DNA from: Richelia sp. CSU_2_1
GTDB taxonomy: Bacteria > Cyanobacteriota > Cyanobacteriia > Cyanobacteriales > Microcoleaceae
Direction: 5' to 3'
Length of the DNA: 40,138 bases
Assembly: GCA_012034575.1 (NCBI GenBank)
Contig: JAAUPF010000048.1
Span: 1-40,138, forward strand
Part shown: positions 18,161 to 26,628 of the stretch, piece after piece
Layout of the letters: each line of letters begins with the position of its first letter
Position numbering within the stretch: position 1 is the first letter of the stretch
Notes under the pieces: model-generated
Databases searched by the model: none
Told to the model about the DNA's origin: nothing
The model's input: the letters and a program-made list of their open reading frames with translations, nothing else
Made by a program: the position numbers and the translations under genes

Positions 18161-18562
18161 AATTGAGTTTGTTTGTTACCTCATACTGGGAGATCCCCCT
18201 AAATCCCCCTTAAGAAGGGGGACTTTGAGAAGAGGGGAATTTTGAAAAAATGCCGATCGCCCTAAATCTCCGTTAAAAAGAGAGAAACTCTAAATGCTCC
18301 GGTCCCCCCCCTTCTTAAGGGGGGCTAGGGGGGATCTCCGGTTTTCTCAACGAGAAGTGAAATTGAGCCTGTTTGTTGCCTCATAAATCCTGGGATATCC
18401 CCCTAAATCCCCCTTAAGAAGGGGGACTTTGAGAAGAGAAGAGAGGAATTTTGAAAAAATTCCGATCGCCCTAAATCTCCATTAAAAAGAGAGAGACTCT
18501 GAATTCTCCAGTCCCCCCCTTCTTAAGGGGGGCTAGGGGGGATCTCCGGTTTTCTCAACTAG
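18161..18562. repeat. Two tandem ~200-bp units, each a large imperfect palindrome
   Basis: Unit 1 (from 18161, AATTGAGTTTGTTTGTTACC) and unit 2 (from 18361, AATTGAGCCTGTTTGTTGCC) run in parallel with small indels. Each carries a terminal inverted repeat: GATCCCCCTAAATCCCCCTT at one end and AAGGGGGGCTAGGGGGGATC at the other (18191-18337 and 18393-18545). The interior includes TTAAAAAGAGAGA. The end of unit 2 overlaps the last codons and stop of the glycosyltransferase at 18555. This looks like a MITE-like or REP-like element. A related palindrome sits at 21160-21193. No gene is present in the gap 18094-18554. Confidence 0.8.
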
Positions 18563-19610
18563 AAGATGCTGCTTCCAAAACCCGCACTTCCTCCGGTTTT
18601 ATCACCTTAATTTTAACTGGAACATCGTCCGCGCGATCGAACCGAGAAGTAATGTAGCGATTGAGAATGCGATCGACAGAAATCAAAATCTTTTCTAAAA
18701 ACGGATTGCGATTTCCGAAAGCAATTTTGCGTACAAAAGGTCGAACTATACCCTGGTGGCGGCGCTGTCCCAAACGGCTGTAACGCTTTTTGAAATACTT
18801 GTCTTCAGTCAGATTCCATTTATCGCGAAAATGTTCCAAACTTGCCACTTCCCAAGCATCGCTCCAGCGCAGCATAAAGAAGGTAAAATCAGACCATTGC
18901 AGCGGGCCGGGAACGTAGGTAACTACCGATGCAGGTTCGCAGTAAATAGTGCCGCCTGCATTTGTCACGCTCATGCAGAAATCGATATGTTCTCGCGTGC
19001 TTAACAGCTTTTCATCTAGTTTGCCGATGCGGGTAAAAATTTCCGTGCGGACTAACATACAGTGGAATTCAGCAAATTCGCACTGGTTTCTGTGGAGTTG
19101 TTCGCGCACTTCAGCAACCGGACGATTGACGAAATGATGTTTTTCATGCACCTTGCGCTTGACTTTAGTTTTACCCGGTTTTTGTTCCAAAACAATCCGC
19201 GCTTCTCCGCCCGCTAAATGGATGGTTTCGTGCAGCGGATTGCCGATGCAAGTGAGGGGACAAACGACGGAGGCTTTGGTTTCGGCGGCGCATTCCAAAA
19301 GTCGATCGAGCCAGCCAGGAGTCACAACAACATCGTTGTCGATAAACAAGACGTATTCAGTTTCAGTTCGATCCAAAGCAAAATTTCTCGCTTCATTTGG
19401 CGACAAATAAGCTTCGGTACGCAACAGTTGAAACCCTTTTTTTTGCGCCTGATTTTCCAGATATTTTTGGATGGGTTCTGGAGAATTACCGTCAACATAA
19501 ATGAGGTTAAACGGGGTTTCTGTATGTTGGTAGATACTTTCCAAGGACTCGCGAGTGTAACTAAAACGTTCGCGGGGCGAGACAACGATCGTAACTTTTG
19601 GTGACATCAC
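18555..19610 (-). CDS. Glycosyltransferase family 2 protein
   Basis: 351-residue inverting GT-A enzyme. The N-terminal nucleotide-binding strand (VTIVVSPRERFSYTRESLES) is followed by VDGNSPEP and the metal-binding D-x-D in FIDNDVV (Asp91 and Asp93). The later ED/EH-type acidic motif is in STREHIDFCMSV. The C-terminal 100 residues are basic and variable. No membrane segment. An AGGAG eight bases upstream of the GTG at 19608-19610 favours that start over the ATG immediately after it. The stop codon and last Ser codons lie in the edge of a repeat unit, so the C-terminus may differ from homologues. Confidence 0.88.
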   Translation of the reverse strand: MMSPKVTIVVSPRERFSYTRESLESIYQHTETPFNLIYVDGNSPEPIQKYLENQAQKKGFQLLRTEAYLSPNEARNFALDRTETEYVLFIDNDVVVTPGWLDRLLECAAETKASVVCPLTCIGNPLHETIHLAGGEARIVLEQKPGKTKVKRKVHEKHHFVNRPVAEVREQLHRNQCEFAEFHCMLVRTEIFTRIGKLDEKLLSTREHIDFCMSVTNAGGTIYCEPASVVTYVPGPLQWSDFTFFMLRWSDAWEVASLEHFRDKWNLTEDKYFKKRYSRLGQRRHQGIVRPFVRKIAFGNRNPFLEKILISVDRILNRYITSRFDRADDVPVKIKVIKPEEVRVLEAASSS

Positions 19611-19893
19611 GGTGGTAACTCCTGTTCTCTAATTAGTTATACGTTTCTAATTCGGACTTTTCGCAGTTACAGTCAAAAGAAGGGCTTTTTCGCGGGGTGG
19701 GGGCGGGTTTATTTAACTTGTCTGCACTCTTTAAAGTTCTCGGCGAACCCGCCCCTACAGGTTTTTCTACTGCTTACCAGGCATAGCCTGGTAACAGTTA
19801 TTTCCTCAGTCCGCGTAGGCGGACTTCGTGTGTGTAGACCCGGTTTCAACCGCCGGGTGTAGACGCAGTTTCAACCGCCGGGTATTGAGGATA
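19611..19893. repeat. Spacer with several dispersed repeats
   Basis: No gene. It contains an inverted pair GGGGCGGGTTT...GAACCCGCCCC (about 19701-19757), a CCAGGCATAGCCTGG palindrome (about 19778-19793), AGTCCGCGTAGGCGGACTT (19808-19826, also present twice near 21.2-21.3 kb), and two copies of GTTTCAACCGCCGGGT (19845-19883). Confidence 0.7.
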
Positions 19894-21111
19894 TTATGCG
19901 TAAACTTTGATAGCATTAACAGCAGGTAAAGTCAGCAAAGATTCCGCCAAAACTGTCTGATAAACAGTTTGCCAGTTGGCTTGTTCGACAGCAGGATTTA
20001 ACTGTTCGATCGCCTTTTTTCTAGCAGCTAAACCGAGTTTGGTTCTCAATTCCGGTTGAATTGCTAGTTGCTGCAAAGCTACTGCTAATTCATCAGCGGA
20101 TGCTGGATTGACTAAGAGTGCATCTGTATCATTTTCCAAAATATCGCCGATCGCATCTACTTTTGTACCGACGATCGCTTTGCCTGCTAGCATTGCTTCT
20201 AACATCGCATTCGGACAGCCGTCATGCAAGGAAGGAATGGCAAAAATATCGATAATTGGCAGGTAAGAAAGGGCAGTTTCTCGGCTGACAAGTCCGGTGA
20301 TTATCAGTCGATCGCCCAAGCCGCTATTTTGCACTTCTTGCTGCCAGTAATCCCGCTCGCGATCGGCAAAATCCCCAATTAAAAGCAGCGTTAAATCGAC
20401 CTGTTTGCTAATTTTGCCGCAAGCTTCCATCAAGTATTCGATGCCTTTCTTATCGCGAAAACGCCCGACTGAACCGATGACTGTACCTCGCAATTCACCC
20501 GGTGCGATCGGAGTTTCAAATTGGCTGAAGTCTATGGGGGCGATCGAATTCCAAAAAGCCGATGATTTCTCTTGAATAATTGGAGCTAAAATGCGACCTC
20601 TAGTTTGCAAATCGCGGCTGACAAACGTCACCCAATCCGAATTTTCTAAGATCCAAACAGTTTGACCGTGCTGTTTGGCATTGAAAATATGTTTGTGCAA
20701 ATCGCTACCCCGAATGCTGTTGATAACCGGAACGTTTTGTTCCTTCGCTAACAAAGTGGTAATAAAGCCTGTTTCATTGATAAAAAACGCATGAAATAGG
20801 TTGTAATTGTACGTGAGATGCAGCATTTTTAATTGAGAATAAATCTCGCTTAAAAAGTCTTGCAAAATCGGTTCAGTCGATCGCGCCGGCGGATACAAAC
20901 GGTGGACTAAAACACCATCTCGATCGACCGTTTCGATTCTCGCCCGCTGAGTTTCTCCCGCTACAAACTTCCGCTGTTTGGAATGAAAAACAGCAACGTG
21001 AACTTCGTAGCCCAAATCTAACATCATGTGAGCGATGCGATGTACGGATTCCCCCACGCCGCCGACTTCTGGCGGATATTCGAGACTGGCAATGCAAACT
21101 TTAACTGTCAT
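19894..21111 (-). CDS. Glycosyltransferase family 4 protein
   Basis: 405-residue GT-B enzyme. The N-terminal glycine loop is in LEYPPEVGGVGESVHRIAHM. In the C-terminal domain the donor-binding motifs are SVGRFRDKKGIEYLMEAC, LIITGLVS and the region SLHDGCPNAMLEAMLAG, where the first Glu of the usual E-x7-E is not obvious (His-Asp instead) and the second is present. Donor and acceptor are unknown. It is preceded and followed by repeat-filled spacers, so cotranscription with its neighbours is uncertain. Confidence 0.9.
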   Translation of the reverse strand: MTVKVCIASLEYPPEVGGVGESVHRIAHMMLDLGYEVHVAVFHSKQRKFVAGETQRARIETVDRDGVLVHRLYPPARSTEPILQDFLSEIYSQLKMLHLTYNYNLFHAFFINETGFITTLLAKEQNVPVINSIRGSDLHKHIFNAKQHGQTVWILENSDWVTFVSRDLQTRGRILAPIIQEKSSAFWNSIAPIDFSQFETPIAPGELRGTVIGSVGRFRDKKGIEYLMEACGKISKQVDLTLLLIGDFADRERDYWQQEVQNSGLGDRLIITGLVSRETALSYLPIIDIFAIPSLHDGCPNAMLEAMLAGKAIVGTKVDAIGDILENDTDALLVNPASADELAVALQQLAIQPELRTKLGLAARKKAIEQLNPAVEQANWQTVYQTVLAESLLTLPAVNAIKVYA

Positions 21112-21159
21112 GAAATTCGCTCCTCAATTTGATAATTTGTGCGGTGTATTTAGTCGTTC

Positions 21160-21369
21160 GATCCCCCCTAGCCCCCCTTAAGAAGGGGGGGACCGGATGT
21201 TTTTTAAGTTCCCCGCCTTTACTCTTAGTCCGCGTAGGCGGACTTTGTTTGTGTAGTAGCGATTTCAATCGCTTAAGAAGGGAGGGAATGGATGTTTTTT
21301 AAGTTCCCCGCCTTTACTCTTAGTCCGCGCAGGCGGACTTTGTTTGTGTAGTAGCGATTTCAATCGCCG
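21160..21369. repeat. Palindrome plus two tandem 95-bp units
   Basis: A GATCCCCCCTAGCCCCCCTT...AAGAAGGGGGG palindrome (21160-21190) runs into two direct repeats with a period of 95 bp (the GGATG(T)n start is at 21196 and 21291). Each unit ends in AGTCCGCGTAGGCGGACTT and GTAGCGATTTCAATCGC. No gene is present. Confidence 0.8.
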
Positions 21370-21396
21370 AAGGTTTGAGGGGATAGCGAACTCCTG

Positions 21397-22583
21397 TTAT
21401 GCAGCAACAGCCGGTACCTTTAATAAACCCTTCAAAAACCCAGCAGTTTTATCTACTCCCTGCAAATCGAGTCTCACCGGATTCGGAGTTTCTATCAGAC
21501 ACCGCACAATTCGATCGGCAAATCTTCTGGGTTCTAAATCTGCTGGACGAATCATGTTTAAGATACCCAATTTTTCCAATTTTTGGCTTCTAATTGTTTG
21601 TTCTAGATCGCCATTTCCTACAAATGGCAGCATCATCGATCGCACCCCCGTTGTCAAAATATTCATGGTAGTGTTGTAGCCTCCCATACTGATAGACATA
21701 TCGGCTTTTGCCATGTATGTCATCAGGTTCGGAGTGTACCGCTGAATGTTAATGTTCGATCGATTTGCTACCTGCATTTGCATGGCCGCAAACTTTTCAT
21801 CTGGAAAAACGGTCCCGTAAATATCTGGATGTGATGGGGAATAATTTTCTTTAAAATCGGTGATGTTTCTACCAAACATTCCAGCAATTCATGACCGAAT
21901 CTGCCGCCACCGATACTCGCCAAAAGTATCGGTTTGCCGCAGTTAAGTACAGCTTTATCTTCAGCAGTAAGTGCCGGATTTACTGGCGAAGGTTGCACTA
22001 CATATCCGGTGTAGTGAACTTGGCAATTTAAATCGCTGATTCTCGAAAAGCTTTCTTCTAAGGGTTGAAACTTGCGATCGCCGTGAATCAATAACATATC
22101 GAAGTATTGATTCATCAGCTTGCAAATTTTTTCTTCGTGCCGTTCTTGGTCTTGTTTGGTGACAACAATATCCCGCAAACTGCAAACTACTTTTGTCTTT
22201 CTCCCCGTGGCTTTTACCCGATCCAACAGCGGAATCAGTTCAAAAGAAAACCGCCTCCTACCGAAGGGAAATAACTCTACCATCAAAATATCTGGCTGGA
22301 AAGAGTTAAAAATTTGCAGCAGTTGATTTGTTCTGTATTCTTGAACCTCCTCCAGACTGCGAGAGTCGTCAACAACCGAAAGATTTTGAAATTCTGGATC
22401 GGTTTCGATCGCGGGCAAATTCACAACTTCAACTCCGGCGGGAACTTCAAAACCTGCGATCGCTTTTCCACCGTTGATAAAACAAATCTCGAAGTCTTCA
22501 ACTAAGCCCCGCACGATTTCCATACTGCGCACTAAATGACCGATGCCTAAAATGTGCTGGCAGTAAAACATCAGTTTTTTCAT
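21397..22583 (-). pseudogene. Frameshifted predicted glycosyltransferase (COG4671-like, MurG-type fold)
   Basis: Two overlapping frames make one protein of about 395 residues. The upstream frame (22583 to about 21810) begins MKKLMFYCQHILGIGHLVRS and runs to HHIQIFTGPFF. The downstream frame continues PDEKFAAMQMQVANRSNINI and ends at 21397 with a typical C-terminal half (MSISMGGYNTTMNILTTGVR). One base is missing from the run of five T (coding strand) at 21805-21809; six would restore the frame exactly at this junction. The N-terminal GLGH-like motif and the GGYNT motif fit the family; the intact relative at 24002 has the same architecture. The start codon overlaps the stop of the upstream gene (ATGA). 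Likely a working gene hit by an error or a real one-base deletion. Confidence 0.85.
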
Positions 22584-23877
22584 GAGACTTTGACCTCCAC
22601 TTTTTCGTCAATTGTAATTGTTGGTTGCTGGCTGGGGATTGCCGTTAAGTGCAGCATTCGATCGAACAATTCGCGAATTTCACCGACGTTTCGTTCTAGA
22701 GAAAACTGCTGCAAAACCCGCTGCCTTCCTGCTTTGCCAAACTGTTCTCTCAATTCAGGCTGAGACAACAATTTTTCTAAAGCTTTGGCTAAAGCTGGCG
22801 GATTTTTTCACTCACCAAAAAGCCATTTTGTCCGCTGTCTACCAGTTCGCCAATGCCGGAAATATCTGTAGAAACTACGGGAATTTCCATTGCCATTGCT
22901 TCTAATAAAACATTGGGAATTCCATCGCGATCGCCGTCATCCATAACTTGACAAGGCAGCACAAATATGCTAGCTTTCTCGTACACTTTTACTAACTCAT
23001 CCTGAGTCATTTTCCCAGCGAGAGAAACAACATCTCCGACATCCAATTCAGCAATTAATTGTGCGAGTTCCCCTTGCATCGGCCCGTAACCAACGATATC
23101 GCATTGGAATTTATGACCTTGCTGTTTCAACTGCCGGCAAGCTTCGATTAAGTAAGGAAATCCTTTTTTCTCGCAATACCTGCCGACGCTTAAAATCAGA
23201 GGAACTTCAGTTTTTTGTTTGGTAGATGCTGAAGTGAAGCGAGTTAAATCGATGCCGTGATAGGATAAGTAAATTGGCGTGTTGCTTTGGGAAATAGATT
23301 GCAAATGTCGGTGATTGAATCCAGTACAAGTAAGCACGAACTCAGCACTAGAAATTCTGCGATCGAGCACTTCCGGTTCTGTCAAGTAAATATCCTTAGC
23401 GTGAGCAAAGATATTGTAGGAAAAATTGCCAAAAATCTTAGCGATTTCGGTTGTTGCTGTCGGAATGTTGGCAAAGTGTGCTTGCAGGTGAGAAAGTCCC
23501 AATTCCTGCATTTTTGCCGCCAAATATCCCGCCTGCAAAAATTCATTCCACCGCTTCTTTTCCGGCCGCTGCAAGTGAAATTGCAGTGCTTGCCAATATT
23601 GCCTCGGACTTTGAGACAAAAGTTGCCCGTGAACTTTCAGCAAATCTATTAAATCTGGAAAGCTGAAATTTGGCAGCAAAGTCGGAATGTAAGTAACCCT
23701 AGCTTTCACTTTATCCACATCAGGATGATTTTTTTCATCCGTCGGTTTGCGGAGAGAAAACAAGTGCAAAGATACACCTTGACGTTCTAATTCCAGAATT
23801 TCATTCAAAATGAAAGTTTCCGAAAGTTTCGGGTAAGTTTTGAGCAGGTAGCCTGCAGTTTTGCGATTCTTAGACAT
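22580..23877 (-). pseudogene. Frameshifted glycosyltransferase family 4 gene
   Basis: The long frame (23877 to about 22809) encodes MSKNRKTAGYLLKTYPKLSE through GELVDSGQNGFLVSEK and then stops early. The other frame continues NPPALAKALEKLLSQPELRE and GKAGRQRVLQQFSLERNV and ends at 22580. The junction is a run of six A on the coding strand (22803-22808); seven would join the halves perfectly. The intended protein is about 432 residues, a GT4 enzyme of the type with KTYPKLSETFILNEI at the N-terminus and VLLEAMAMEIPVVST near the C-terminus. The C-terminal frame ends in an ATGA overlap with the next gene, which supports it being the genuine end. It is preceded by GTTGACA repeats at 23884-23911. 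Confidence 0.85.
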
Positions 23878-23883
23878 ATATAC

Positions 23884-23996
23884 CAGTTGACAGTTGACAG
23901 TTGACAGTTGGTAGAGACAGTGCCCCCGTGCCTGCCCTCAGTTGATGAAATTTATCTGCGTTTATCTGCGTTCATCCGCCTTATCTGCGGTTGCAA
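23884..23996. repeat. GTTGACA units and second copy of a dispersed repeat
   Basis: Four CAGTTGA units (23884-23911) are followed by a copy (23919-23996) of the repeat also found at 14171-14263, with the same TTATCTGCG sub-repeats. Confidence 0.75.
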
Positions 23997-24001
23997 TAAC
24001 C

Positions 24002-25240
24002 TTATTGAACTGTGACAATTGGCTGTAGCTTGAGTGCTGAAAAATCGAAGTCGATCGAACTTACTGGATTGGATAACAAGTGAGAAATGTAATGAGAAAT
24101 TCGAGGCAAACCACCCAAATCCAAACCAGGAGCAACCGCACAAGAAAGGGTTTTGTCTAATTTAGTCAACAGCAAATCCATCAAAGTTTTCGGCGTCACT
24201 TCGTCAGGATGAATCATCGCCAGCAAACCGAGTTTTGACATTTTTTCGGCTCGCATCAATTGCTCGCTAGCTGGTTTAATTCGAGGAATCGCGATCGTCC
24301 TTTTTCCCAAGGAAAGAACTTCCGTAATCGTGTTGTACCCGCTCATGCAAACAACGGTATCTGCTGCATCGATATAACTCATCAAATCGTCGGTAAAATC
24401 CAACATTTCAACCTGCGGGTTCAAGGCAGCTTTTTGATACAGTCGATCGCGATGTTCCGCAGGCATTTCCGAACCGCAAATAATTACACTGCGAACAGAT
24501 TTTGCTGTTAGTTGGGCAACACCAGTTAAGTAAGTATCAACCAAATGATAGCCATCCTCGCCACCGCCCGGTGTCACCAAAACTAATTTTTCATGTTCTT
24601 GAACTTGCAATTCTTGCCGTCTAACTTCCCGACTTTTTAACCCCGGTTCTTTGCGCAGATAACCGCAATAACGCACCTTTTGAGCAACTGTATGCGGAAA
24701 TTGATACTCGCGACAAATATCAAACACTTCCGGCATTCCCACTACCAAAATCTGGTGGTAAAAACGATCTACTGCTTCATAAAAACCGTGTTCTTGCCAT
24801 TCCCCAACAGTCTTTTCTGGACTGTCTAAAATATCGCGCAGCAGCAGTAACAGTTTAGTTTGTGGCAAATGCTTCTTCAAAAATTTTAGCGTAGTTACCA
24901 GCTCATTTTTGATGCCGTAAGGCTTTTTATCGACTAAAATTGCATCTGGTTTAAAATTCATTGCTGCCATCAAAATCAAGTCCGATCGCAGTTTGACAGT
25001 TTCACCAATCTCAGTTTGCAAATACTTAACCGCTATTTCCCCAGTTTTGCCCCGATTCAAACAGGGAATTTTGATATAATCAAGTCTCGGCGGCAGTCGA
25101 AAACTTTGCAGCATCGGCGAACCGGAAACTACCAAAATTGAAAGATCGGAAATAGAACTCAGTAAATGTTCGCAAATGGTCAGCATTCTGCGGATGTTGC
25201 CTAAACCAAATGCGTCGTGGGAATAAACCATCAGTCTCAT
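24002..25240 (-). CDS. Predicted glycosyltransferase (COG4671-like)
   Basis: 412 residues from the ATG at 25238-25240 (a TTG two codons upstream is less likely; GAGG lies about ten bases before the ATG). GT-B / MurG-like fold: SHDAFGLGNIRRMLTICEHL at the N-terminus, VTPGGGEDGYHLVDTYL at the start of the second domain, then VVCMSGYNTITEVLSLGKR and IPRIKPASEQLMRAEKMSKL for donor binding. It is intact and paralogous to the frameshifted gene at 21397-22583. Probably the first gene of the glycosyltransferase run; the next gene starts about 125 bases downstream across a repeat. Confidence 0.85.
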   Translation of the reverse strand: MRLMVYSHDAFGLGNIRRMLTICEHLLSSISDLSILVVSGSPMLQSFRLPPRLDYIKIPCLNRGKTGEIAVKYLQTEIGETVKLRSDLILMAAMNFKPDAILVDKKPYGIKNELVTTLKFLKKHLPQTKLLLLLRDILDSPEKTVGEWQEHGFYEAVDRFYHQILVVGMPEVFDICREYQFPHTVAQKVRYCGYLRKEPGLKSREVRRQELQVQEHEKLVLVTPGGGEDGYHLVDTYLTGVAQLTAKSVRSVIICGSEMPAEHRDRLYQKAALNPQVEMLDFTDDLMSYIDAADTVVCMSGYNTITEVLSLGKRTIAIPRIKPASEQLMRAEKMSKLGLLAMIHPDEVTPKTLMDLLLTKLDKTLSCAVAPGLDLGGLPRISHYISHLLSNPVSSIDFDFSALKLQPIVTVQ

Positions 25241-25415
25241 AGTCAATTTGCCTCAATTAGGTGTAATTAATGTCTGTCTCAAACTCAAAGTCTCGATCGG
25301 TTTTTTGTAGCTTTTAATTGCATTACATTGACTGAAATCTTTGATGCGAATGCGTTATCCAAGAAATTAAACACCGAGGCATTTAGCTAATTCAAGCAAT
25401 TTGAACGGCTAAGTA

Positions 25416-25507
25416 TATAGCGATCGCCGCAAATGATTTGTAAATCTCTTGCCCCCTCCCCTTTATAAGGAAGTAAAAAAATTTACAAATAATTTATGAC
25501 TGCTATA
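25416..25507. mobile_element. MITE-like element, 92 bp
   Basis: The left end TATAGCGATCGC...AAATGATTTGTAAAT and the right end ATTTACAAATAATTTATGACTGCTATA are imperfect inverted copies about 27 bp long. A left-end relative (TATAGCGATCGCAAATGATT...) recurs at 37762-37790. There is no coding capacity. It truncates the ugd remnant. Confidence 0.6.
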
Positions 25508-25635
25508 TTTCCGAAATAACATGGTTTGGTGCGACAGTAATTATTGTCTGCACAAATTACGTGATGCCCTATTTCTGTTAAACAGGCCCCCGTCACTAGA
25601 CCGACGTATCCCGTACCGATGACACAAACGCGCAT
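25483..25635 (-). pseudogene. ugd: N-terminal stub of UDP-glucose 6-dehydrogenase
   Basis: Reading from the ATG at 25633-25635 gives [20 protein letters not shown] then [11 protein letters not shown], the unmistakable NAD-binding start of UDP-glucose / GDP-mannose dehydrogenases. After about residue 31 similarity ends, and the frame runs into the MITE-like element and stops at 25483 (50 codons against about 450 in the family). The AGGAG ten bases upstream (25646-25650) is intact, so translation initiation may still occur. The enzyme would make UDP-glucuronate, the substrate of the epimerase at 11748-12740. Confidence 0.85.
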
Positions 25636-25897
25636 GAGGGCTATTCTCCTATCGGGTTAAGTTGAGGACAGCCATTGGGGCAAGTTGCGATCGCCCTTAA
25701 GTGTCCTAAGGTTTTATTGCGGCTCTCTAAATATAATTTCGCAATTCTTTATTAAATCTTCATGAAGCTTTGATGAGAAAACTCTCACGAAACTGCGGGT
25801 ATTTACTTACAAGAGAGGAATTTCGGAAACAAAGTTTGTAGCGAATGTAACGGATATACTTTATAACTTACGCAAAATTTCCAACATTGGAACATTC

Positions 25898-26019
25898 GAG
25901 GCAGAGCCTCTAGATCTGCGTTATCAGGCACAGCCTGGTAACGAGTTAACTGGTTCCCAGGCACAGCCTAACTGGTTCCCAGGCACAGCCTGGGAACCCA
26001 TGTCCAGAGGCTCTGCCTC
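25898..26019. repeat. Inverted-repeat element with GGCACAGCCT sub-repeats
   Basis: Arms GAGGCAGAGCCTCT (25898-25911) and AGAGGCTCTGCCTC (26006-26019) flank three copies of a GGCACAGCCT core, two of them inside GGTTCCCAGGCACAGCCT. Non-coding. Confidence 0.75.
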
Positions 26020-26156
26020 GCTTGCGAAAGGAAAAATGAGTAAAAAAACCTCAGCAAGGGGGATTCGGTTCAAATTATTTCAGCAATTACACTGAGATGG
26101 AGCGACAAAAATTACATTTGTTGAAAACTTTAAAGAACTTTGTAAAAACTTCATAA

Positions 26157-26540
26157 TCAGGTGGGAGAGAAGCAAGATGCCTTTTCCTCTAAGTGCGATC
26201 GCACGCGCGAGAGCAAATCGCTAAAACTAAATGGCTTGGTGACACATTCACTAGCACCAGATGCCAATGCCGAAGCCAATTCTTGCCTGTCAGTGCGGGC
26301 AGTAACGACAATAATCGGCCGCTGTTCTCCCCTGTTCCGCAGTTCCTTAAGCACTGTCATACCGTCGATCGCGGGCAACCCCAAATCCAGCAATAATAAG
26401 TCAAATTCGCTCTCTGTTGCTAGAGACAGAGCTTGCGGTCCGTCTTCCGCCACCGCAGTAACAAACCCTTGTTTTTTAAAGCCTTTCTCCATAAAAGCAG
26501 CGATTTTAACTTCATCTTCCGCAATTAAAATTCGGTACAT
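26157..26540 (-). CDS. Single-domain response regulator
   Basis: 127 residues made of one receiver domain: acidic pair at EDE (residues 8-10), phospho-acceptor Asp52 in LLLLDLGLP, Thr in VVTAR and Lys in VTKPF. No DNA-binding domain follows, and the DNA beyond the stop shows none. It closely resembles the receiver of the adjacent OmpR-type regulator (RILIAEDE-x-KIAAF-x-EKG is shared), so it is probably a partial duplicate. It may act as a phosphate sink or compete for the same histidine kinase (inference). Confidence 0.88.
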   Translation of the reverse strand: MYRILIAEDEVKIAAFMEKGFKKQGFVTAVAEDGPQALSLATESEFDLLLLDLGLPAIDGMTVLKELRNRGEQRPIIVVTARTDRQELASALASGASECVTKPFSFSDLLSRVRSHLEEKASCFSPT

Positions 26541-26628
26541 AATTTTATATCGATCGACAATCTACCTATAACTTTTCAATTATGGCAAATTCCCATGAAA
26601 AAAGTGTGAAGTAATTATGAGAAAATTT

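Larger units (their letters stand above)
25241..26156. other. Gap with gene remnant and repeats
   Basis: This 0.9-kb gap has no intact gene. It contains the MITE-like element at 25416-25507, the ugd remnant at 25483-25635 and an inverted-repeat element at 25898-26019, all listed separately. The rest is AT-rich and unremarkable. Confidence 0.6.

Noticed and set aside
25700-25900. Missing DNA-binding domain of the single-domain regulator
   Set aside because: All minus-strand frames past the stop at 26157 lack winged-helix motifs, so no split gene is supported.
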